64,000 nt of DNA, taken from contig CM054182.1 of the NCBI GenBank assembly GCA_028829895.1, forward strand, positions 57,866,879 to 57,930,878, read 5' to 3'. Shown piece after piece: positions 1 to 64,000 of this stretch. The position numbers and the translations under genes are program-made. This DNA comes from Sinotaia quadrata (lineage: Eukaryota; Mollusca; Gastropoda; Architaenioglossa; Viviparidae). The notes beneath the pieces are model-generated. The model ran no database searches and had not been told where the DNA came from. It worked only from the letters and a program-made list of their open reading frames with translations. Each line of letters opens with the position of its first letter. Position 1 is the stretch's first letter.

Positions 1-394
1 TGCGTTGTCATTTTCAGACTGTCAATACACATTTCAAGACACCTTTTACAAGAATGGCACTGGATCTTCTGCGTTATTGTTTATTCAAACTATACGCTGG
101 GAACTCCGTTTTCTTCTTGTGGGGTAAAAACACTTATTTGTTAAACATTGCCACATCTTTTGCATTTTAAGCCCTTATCTTTAGTTTTATGTCTGAACTC
201 TTAGTAGTGAATCCTAAACGTACCTGCAATAAAGCGACTTGAACTTTTACAAAATGTGCACTCTATTCAGTTATTATATTTTACTAGCAGTAGTAGTAGT
301 CATTGTAGCAGTAGTGGTGGTTGTGGCGATGACGACGACGATGGTGATGGCGGCGATGATGATGATGGTGGTAGTGATGATAATAGTGGTGTGG

Positions 395-425
<31 letters not shown>

Positions 426-721
426 AGGTGGAGGAATAGTGATAGTAATAGTAATAGTAAAAGTATTTATTCGTCAGTAAAATGCATATGATAATTTAAT
501 CGAAATTTATCTTCCAGTTATGTTATTATATTTAGAACTATTATAATAGTTTAATATAGTTCCAAATTAATAAACAAAATTCAAACTGCGACTTTTAATA
601 CGTATATTTATACTGACCATAAAATCAACAAAAATGATCTTTAATAAAACTGTAGTAGATGTTAGAAAAGACTAGGAATACAATTGCAGCACATCCCATT
701 CCAGTTAGTCAAATTACTGAC
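1..721. other. Partial intron 40 with GAT/GTA-rich simple repeat
   Basis: Intron sequence after exon 40. About 285-465 is a degenerate trinucleotide tract (GTA, GTG, GAT units, ending in a clean GAT run). Elsewhere I see no exon or RNA gene. Confidence 0.6.
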
Positions 722-57330
<56,609 letters not shown>

Positions 57331-57720
57331 CAATGCAACATGTCGAAGTTTGTTATGATATAACTGAATGAACTTGATCGCAACAAGAAGCCTGATGGTG
57401 GCGCTAATGAGTAGTATATCAACGTAACGAAAAGTGAGTTGTCTGCCTTGTAGTCTCAAACAACGTCATTCGCGGTGAAGCGTGATCCTTTCATGAGAAG
57501 TGAAGACAATAATTATTACTCCTGGTCATAGTGACTCCCAGCCAACGCACCGCAATGGGCGTGACTGCAGTCTCGGAGTATTCCAGAACAACATTAAAGC
57601 ACTCGTTTGCCTTTTCTCGGTCACAGCAAGGGTTGATGTTTCTTTGTCTATGTTCAATTTCCACCTTTAGGCACGATTGATCTAAGAGTTCTTGTGAAAC
57701 TGACGGACAATAATGGTGAC
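57331..57720 (-). promoter_or_regulatory. Probable 5' UTR/promoter region of the giant gene
   Basis: Placed only by its position upstream of the signal-peptide ATG. I see no convincing TATA box or initiator. Just before the start codon, ATGTTGCATTGA forms a 3-codon upstream ORF whose stop overlaps the main ATG (TGATGG). Confidence 0.35.
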
Positions 57721-57842
57721 ACAACTATCTTTTTTATTTCCTATTTACTATGGTGTGCTAGTGAGCCTCGCGACAACAATGATGACATATCTCTTTGTCT
57801 TATTTCCTATTTACTATGGTGTGCTAGTGAACCTCGCGAAGT
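57711..57842. repeat. Tandem duplication, about 68 bp, upstream of exon 1
   Basis: TTTCCTATTTACTATGGTGT GCTAGTGA.CCTCGCGA occurs twice with diverged leading parts (AATGGTGACA / AATGATGACA). Confidence 0.9.
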
Positions 57843-57849
57843 GGTGTTA

Positions 57850-59040
57850 GTGCAGTTAGTTCTCCATAGTCTGCTTTGCTCGTCTGGCACTACCTACTAC
57901 ATAGAAATTCATGAATATTCATGAGGTGTTAGTACAGGCGGAAAGTTTCCGTTGCCTAGCAGCACGTACACACTGTTTCTTTCACACGGGGATTTCCTTG
58001 TCACCTACTTAAAATGTCAAAATGTGGCTGAACTGCTAACGACTCGAGCGTCTTTGGCCACTCCAATGACGACTGCAGCGTGGGGGGGGGTATGTGTGCG
58101 TGCGTGCGTGCGCGCCTACTGCACACTGTCAAAGTGACTGACTGACTGACCTTACTACAACGCGGATTCGACTTGTTGACAATGCCCAGTAAATGACTGA
58201 CTACAAAGCCGTACAGCGACTATAGTAGCGACACCAACGTTCGTACGTCAGCACAAAAGTCCACTTAAGAGTTTAGAAAATATCAGGCGAGAATAGGGGA
58301 GATATTGCCTAAAGTTATCACATTGATCTTAGAATATCGTGTTGGGATTTCATTTAAATCGTTTGGTTTTGTTTGCATGTTTGTTTATTATTCACTTGTG
58401 TGTGCTCGTTTGCTGGTCCCTTTATACGTTTGTTTATTATTCAGTTGTGTGTGCTCTCCCTTTATACGTTTGTTCGATGGATCGTTGGCTGTCTAGGTTG
58501 TTGGTTTCGTGATGGAGAAGACTTGGTTGTCTTGGTTTTTATCTTTTCTGTCCTTTCTTTCTTTTGTTGTTTGTACTTATATTGTTTTTGTTTCGGGTTT
58601 TGTGAGCTTATTGTGTCGTTTGTACTTATGTTGTTTGTTTCGGGTTTTTTGAACTGATTGTTTTGTTTCCTTTCTTTTTGTTTCTTTGTTACATGCGTTA
58701 CTGTACAATTGGAAACTATATATCGCGAAATGCATTCCAAGGACAGGACATAATATTCTAATAATAAACCATCAGATTACGATATAATTAGTTGAGGTCG
58801 AGTTACACAAGTACTCACTGTCGGCTATGAAACCGATATCAAATGAAAGGTGGGGTCTTTCAGAAGTCATTTGTAGCTTTAGACCACCTGTTATTCAAAT
58901 GTACTTCATGAATTACTGTGTGTGTGTGTGCGTGCGTGCGTCCGTACGTGCGTGCGTGCGCGCGGTGGAGTGTGTGTTGATATGTTGGGTATGTGCGTGA
59001 TAGTTGTTTTATGCTAGGCTTATATATTCTATCACTCCAT
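57850..59040. other. Upstream intergenic sequence with small repeats
   Basis: 58370-58475 has a diverged duplication of TTTGTTTATTATTCA.TTGTG TGTGCTC ... TTTATACGTTTGTT. A GTGCGTGCGTGCG tract is at 58918-58965. No gene seen. Confidence 0.5.
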
Positions 59041-59049
59041 CGACATAAG

Positions 59050-59150
59050 ATTTAATTCTTAAAGCTTTGCCTCAATGCAAGCATTATATAAGTGGAGATT
59101 TAATTCTTAAAGCTTTGCCTCAATGCAAGCATTATATAAGTGGAGATATG
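59050..59150. repeat. Exact tandem duplication, 48 bp, beside the GATA array
   Basis: GATTTAATTCTTAAAGCTTT GCCTCAATGCAAGCATTATA TAAGTGGA occurs twice without a visible difference. Confidence 0.95.
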
Positions 59151-59151
59151 C

Positions 59152-59517
<366 letters not shown>

Positions 59518-59954
59518 GTTCAAATAATTAATGGAACTTACCAATTGCAGTTATAAATAACACAAATGTGCCTTTAACAAATAATATTTATTCAATCTCT
59601 TGCGTAACATTAACTTCATTGTGTCTTAAAACTGGCTTGATAATAGTTTAGCACTTTATGACTTGGTAAGCAGTAATGTATGTGTACTTATAGTATTTTG
59701 TGCCGGCCGGATATATTTTGTTGCTTCTGTGTCCAAAATACTTATAATAATGGGTTAAGAAGACTTTGAATGCAAACTGTCACGACTCACCTTATTAGCA
59801 GTGTTTTGAACTCAACAATATCGCCTGTGGTTTTTGGTATAGTGTTTACTTGTAATAGATATGTGCTGCAAAGTCATCCTTAATTCTGATTCATTGAATC
59901 GTCACTGGGATGGTCAATACCTCAAAGATGGGTTAGTAATCAATTCAGTTAAAA

Positions 59955-60245
59955 TGTAGGAGTAAATAGTCAGTACATATACAGAAGTAAGCAGTCAATG
60001 CAGAGACAAAAGTAAGCAGTCAATAAAAAGACAGAAATAAGCTGTCTATAAAAAGACAGAAATAAGCAATCAATAAAAAGACAGAAATAAGCAGTCGGTA
60101 AAAAGACAGAATTAAATAGTCAATACAAAGACAGAAATAAGCAGTCAATAAAAAGACAGAAGTAAATAGTCGATACAAATACAGAATTATGTAGTCAATA
60201 CGAAAGTAGAAGAAAACAGTCAGTACAAACTGCAGAAGTAAACAT
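59955..60245. repeat. Minisatellite, 26-27 bp unit, about 11 copies
   Basis: AAGCAGTCAATAAAAAGACA GAAATA with drift. Confidence 0.92.
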
Positions 60246-60249
60246 TGCA

Positions 60250-60390
60250 AGGAAAATAGAAATAAGTAAACTAAACATTAGTCATAAGTAAACAAGGGAA
60301 ATAGAAATAAGTAAACTAAACATTAGTCATAAGTAAACAAGGGAAATAGAAATAAGTAAACTAAACATTAGTCATAAGTAAACAAGGAAA
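60250..60390. repeat. Minisatellite, about 45 bp unit, 3 copies
   Basis: AAATAGAAATAAGTAAACTA AACATTAGTCATAAGTAAAC AAGGG. Confidence 0.94.
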
Positions 60391-60457
60391 ATCAGCACAA
60401 GCACTTCGCAATTCAGTATTATTCAATTATTTTATATGAATGTTTGATTGCCAGCAC

Positions 60458-60640
60458 TGAACTAGAATGTATATGGATGAATACAAGTACGCTGAACTAG
60501 AATGTATATGGATGAATACAAGTACGCTGAACTAGAATGTATATGAATGAATACAAGTACGCTGAACTAGAATGTATATGGATGAATACAAGTACGCTGA
60601 ACTAGAATGTATATGAATGAATACAAGTACGCTGAACATT
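60458..60640. repeat. Minisatellite, about 36 bp unit, 5 copies
   Basis: GCTGAACTAGAATGTATATG GATGAATACAAGTAC; copies differ only at GGATGA/GAATGA. Confidence 0.95.
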
Positions 60641-61190
60641 AATTGAATTCTACAATCTCTTGGAGGATCTCGAGCTTTAAACAATGGTCCGGTACAAATT
60701 TAATAAATGTGGCAGGCAAAAATGGCTCTTCCGGTCACTAAATTAACATCGACTGCAATAATTCTTTGGAGAAGATATTCATCCTAATATAAAGATGAGA
60801 AGCTAGTTAACGTTGCCTCTAAAATCCGTGTCGTCATGCTCTCACTTCTCAACTAATTAAATTATTTTCATCAAATCTGCGGAACGCCACCAGCCGGTCC
60901 CAGTTAACGGTTATCCCAAAAACTAATTAAGATCGGGCGAAAAAAATAACAATTTAATGAATAGAAAACGATTTAACTAATATTTGCAAGTTACAAGAAA
61001 AGAAACTGAAGTGCGCACTATGGTTCCCGTATCATTGTTTCTATAAATGATTGTTGTGAGTAGTTTTTATTATCCAATGGTTAAGATTTACAAAGAATGA
61101 GACCAACCAATGGGATTGAGTTCAAAGTTTACCTGTTCAAAAGAATTGTATTTTCTAATGTAGCAAAAGTCTGCTCGTGAAAGATGGCCG
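60641..61190. other. Upstream sequence, no feature seen
   Basis: No array or coding signal recognised. Confidence 0.45.
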
Positions 61191-61199
61191 GCCACTAGT

Positions 61200-61490
61200 T
61201 TAATGGTGAGTTAACTCATTCATTGAGAGAGACTGAACTTAGAAATATTTCGTGCATTTTATTATTGATACATTATTCTTGCTCTTTTATGTAGAGATTA
61301 TTATGTGAGTAAACTATTACTTCTACAATTGTGAAGTATGATGCTTGCATATTATATGTTTTGCACGTGACATTATTTCTAGTGAACATGATCAAAAACT
61401 GCAAGCATTATGCTGTATGCATATATCAGGCTAATAAATACTGTTTGCAGGAAACTGTAAGTTGAGACGTGAATGTAAGATCTGTGTCCA
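61200..61490. repeat. Interspersed repeat, copy A
   Basis: Aligns in the same orientation with 63640-63930 at roughly 75-80% by eye. Shared words: GAGAGA.A.TG.ACTTAGAAAT ATT, GTGCATTTT.CTATTGATA, GTAGAGAT.TATTATGTGAGT AAAC and GTTGAGAC.TGAATGTAAGA. Confidence 0.82.
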
Positions 61491-61524
61491 GTTGTACAAC
61501 TTTTAAATGTCTACAATATTTAGT

Positions 61525-61625
61525 GTGTCCACTTCTATAATACTGTTACACTTTCTGCACACTTGTGTCCACTTCTATAATACTGTTACACTTTCTACAG
61601 TTCACTTGTGTCCACTTCTACTGTG
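61525..61625. repeat. Short tandem repeat, about 40 bp, 2-3 copies
   Basis: TGTCCACTTCTATAATACTG TTACACTTTCT repeated. Confidence 0.88.
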
Positions 61626-62288
61626 TTCCGCTATGTTCAAATCTACAGTTCTTTTGAACAATATAGTGCTCTAGTTCTATCTTAAAAGAAATTTCTCCCA
61701 GTTTATTTTTTTATAAAACGCTTTTAAATAGGTTTGCAGTGCCAAAACATGATTGCAACAAAGAGAACTCAGTAGGTGGTCTGTGGGGAAGTTTTGCGAC
61801 TGAATAATTCGGTGACTGTTACGTAATGACTATTTTATTTCATTGAAATGGTCTATATACTTTCTCGCATTGAAATCCCCTAATGCTATCTTACCTGATC
61901 AAGAGAACATTAAGTTTAACTTCCAAAAAACATAGTCAAACATCTTAACTTAGTAGAGAATAATGAAAGAAAGGAAACTATATGACTTGTAAGGAACTTC
62001 TTACAAATGTACTCACATATTTTAAAATTAATTAGAACATAACATTAAAGCAAACTAGTGCATTATCCTTTCTGGTTTTCTCGCTTCTTACTTCTTACTT
62101 CCTGGGGAAACTATAATTACTTTCAATATGTTTTATCAAAGCACTTTTATTTCAGCCATGTGCAAAGTGATTGATTTTGTGTTTAGCTCTCTCTACTCAC
62201 TCCTTTTTCTGTTGCTCTAGGCAGGCCTTTATATCAACTGGGTTTTGGGGATGGGGGGGTTACGATAAGGTAAGGTCAATGGGTGAGC

Positions 62289-62289
62289 A

Positions 62290-62329
<40 letters not shown>

Positions 62330-62342
62330 CGCGCGCGTGAGT
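62289..62342. repeat. TG then GC dinucleotide array
   Basis: (TG)n passing into (GC)n, a potential Z-DNA-forming tract. Confidence 0.94.
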
Positions 62343-62716
62343 GTGGCCATGTGCGTACGTCTAAGAATAAGACAGAGATAACCACTTAGGCACTGACTTT
62401 TATGGGTGGGTAATATTTACTGCTTAACACATGAATTGAAGACTTTGCTACAAATATAATTGAATATAAAAATACTGTGATAAATTAATCTTCCGCCATT
62501 TTAAAATTTAATATCAATTAATAGTATTAATATTACTATTTTTATATCTTTTCGCTACTTTGTAATTATATTTTGCAATCATGTATGTGTGACGTGTCTC
62601 TCCAACTTCTCCCACTTTTATTAAGTCCTTATAAGACAAAAAATATCTTGATTCATAACAGTATTTTAAATATAATAATAATAATTTAAATGGTCACAAT
62701 GTTTTTTACTTTGTCA

Positions 62717-63032
62717 CTATAAATCTGTATAAACAGTATTTCCAACTCGAAGCCCTGACACTTTAATAAACTTGGCTTTGAGCTCTACAACTTGCCAGTT
62801 ACATAAACCCTGGTGGAACTTGTCATCTCCTCTGGCCAGTGCAAGTGTACCTAAAATCTTAGTGTCTTGGCGAGTGGAACCACATCCTTTGGCCAGGGAA
62901 AAAAGACGTAGGCCACCAAAATGGGTCTTACAACAGCCAAAACTACAAGCATCAACTTTAAATTCACTACACACCTCAACCACCATCAGCTGACTACACA
63001 AGATAGGACTTCCACTACCAGACTCTGTATTG
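62717..63032 (-). CDS. Unidentified conserved-looking open frame within an interspersed element
   Basis: The minus strand is open for about 100 codons and reads ESGSGSPILCSQLMVVEVCS then KVDACSFGCCKTHFGGLRLF, SLAKGCGSTRQDTKILGTLA, LARGDDKFHQGLCNWQVVEL and KVSGLRVGNTVYTDL before a stop. It is protein-like (cysteines, balanced composition) but I do not recognise a family. There is no ATG at the start; a possible acceptor (ATACAG) stands just before GAGTCTGG, so it could be an exon. Because sequence just upstream on this strand is a repeat found elsewhere in the window, element-encoded protein is the likelier reading. Confidence 0.45.
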
Positions 63033-63339
63033 TGGCTCTATGAAACTTACCACTATTACTGCATCCCTATACAACTTCACTAATGATAGGAGCCACCACG
63101 GAACCCGACCAATGGTGGTAAAAGATCAAAATCTCTTCTAAAGCTAGGTAAACCTGGTATAACTGAGCACCATTGCATCTCGAGTGAAGGTACCCAGGAG
63201 TCTCATACTCGGCGGGAAATTACCCATAACCTTGCTACTGTTGAAAAACAAGGGTAATTCTATCTTAAATTAAAAAATTCAACAGATCAGTTTCCAACGC
63301 AGAGCACCATTGCCAACATCCACAACAACAGCAACATAC

Positions 63340-63650
63340 CACACTGTGACAGAGTAAATTTGCCTATCCCTATTTCTAAACTTATAAATTGTTAAATGTC
63401 AAAGTGACCCCGAACTTGGGCACTGTTTATGCTGACATTTTTACATTTCAAAGTTGGAAGTAAACAACTGAAGTGGGGGATAGGCTAGAACTTGCTAATG
63501 CAATCCAAGCCAGTTCCGAATGGATGCGTAGTTTTTCTAACAAATAGTTTCACACTTGTTCATAAATTTATTCAATGGGATGGACCAAAAGTTTCTTTTG
63601 TTGAAGAAGTACTCTATTTTAATCACTTTGAAATTGATGTGGTATGAGTT
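63340..63650 (-). repeat. Interspersed repeat, copy 2 (pairs with 1215-1530)
   Basis: Reverse complement aligns along about 310 bp to 1215-1530. Together with copy B (63640-63930) and the open frame at 62.7-63.0 kb it may form one element of about 1.2 kb. Confidence 0.8.
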
Positions 63651-63930
63651 AGCTAACTGATTGAGAGAGAATGGACTTAGAAATATTCGTGCATTTTGCT
63701 ATTGATATGTTATACTTTGCATTTTACGTAGAGATGTATTATGTGAGTAAACCACTATTTCTACAAATTGTGAACTATGATGCATGTATGTAGTATGCTA
63801 AACACTTTATATTGTTTCTAGTGAACCTGTTCATAAACTATTATGATGTATTTATTATGTTGTGTGCAGTATTGAGCAAATAAATAATATTGCAAGAAAC
63901 AGTTAGTTGAGACTTGAATGTAAGAAAGAA
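63640..63930. repeat. Interspersed repeat, copy B (pairs with 61200-61490)
   Basis: Same-orientation partner of copy A, 2.4 kb away; divergence suggests an old element rather than a recent tandem duplication. Confidence 0.8.
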
Positions 63931-64000
63931 TGGAGTTAGAGATAAATAAATTGGAAACATGGCATTTGTACTCTGATTATATTTTACAGGGAAGAGCTGA

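Noticed and set aside
58373..58740. Frames on both strands over 58.4-58.7 kb (hydrophobic plus frame, Lys/Gln-rich minus frame)
   Set aside because: Strong base bias (T-rich plus strand) explains both; no motif or gene structure.

Overview
This is a window of eukaryotic, almost certainly metazoan, nuclear DNA. It is AT-rich, has small exons in long introns with GT/AG borders, and carries a very heavy load of tandem repeats plus decayed non-LTR and hAT transposons. The repeat style and the kind of cysteine-rich protein fit a marine lophotrochozoan such as a mollusc, but that is inference; nothing here fixes the species.

The window is dominated by one large gene on the minus strand. I traced 40 coding exons from a signal-peptide exon at 57330-57267 down to 900-722. 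When spliced with GT/AG borders (donors all GT) they give one unbroken reading frame of 6,835 nt (2,278 codons plus 1 nt) that runs off the low-coordinate end of the window. The product is a secreted or membrane-anchored protein made almost wholly of short cysteine modules of the form C-P-x-G-x-Y-C-P-x-G-T ... C-P-x-G-T-Y-x-N-x-T-G-x-x-x-x-x-x-C-x-x-C, which resemble the Ephrin_rec_like (formerly GCC2_GCC3) family. Most introns are phase 1 and many cut a glycine codon in the 'CPxG' motif, as expected of a gene built by tandem exon duplication. The 3' end, and so any transmembrane or other C-terminal domain, lies outside the window.

Layout: 1-721 is the start of the next intron; 722-38424 holds exons 40 to 2; 38425-57266 is a single 18.8-kb first intron filled with minisatellites, a LINE reverse-transcriptase C-terminal fragment (about 47.7-48.2 kb), a complete-ended hAT element with inverted repeats (49646-51813) and a second LINE reverse-transcriptase fragment (about 54.6-54.85 kb); 57267-57330 is exon 1; 57.3-64 kb is upstream sequence with more arrays and two copies of an unnamed interspersed repeat, one containing an unidentified 100-codon open frame.

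The most unusual pattern is that several intronic minisatellites are built from the gene's own splice junctions. At exons 2, 12, 13, 16 and 24 the repeated unit spans the 3' splice site, so the acceptor and the first bases of the exon are copied 2 to about 10 times into the upstream intron. At exons 26 and 30 an array starts within a few bases of the 5' splice site.
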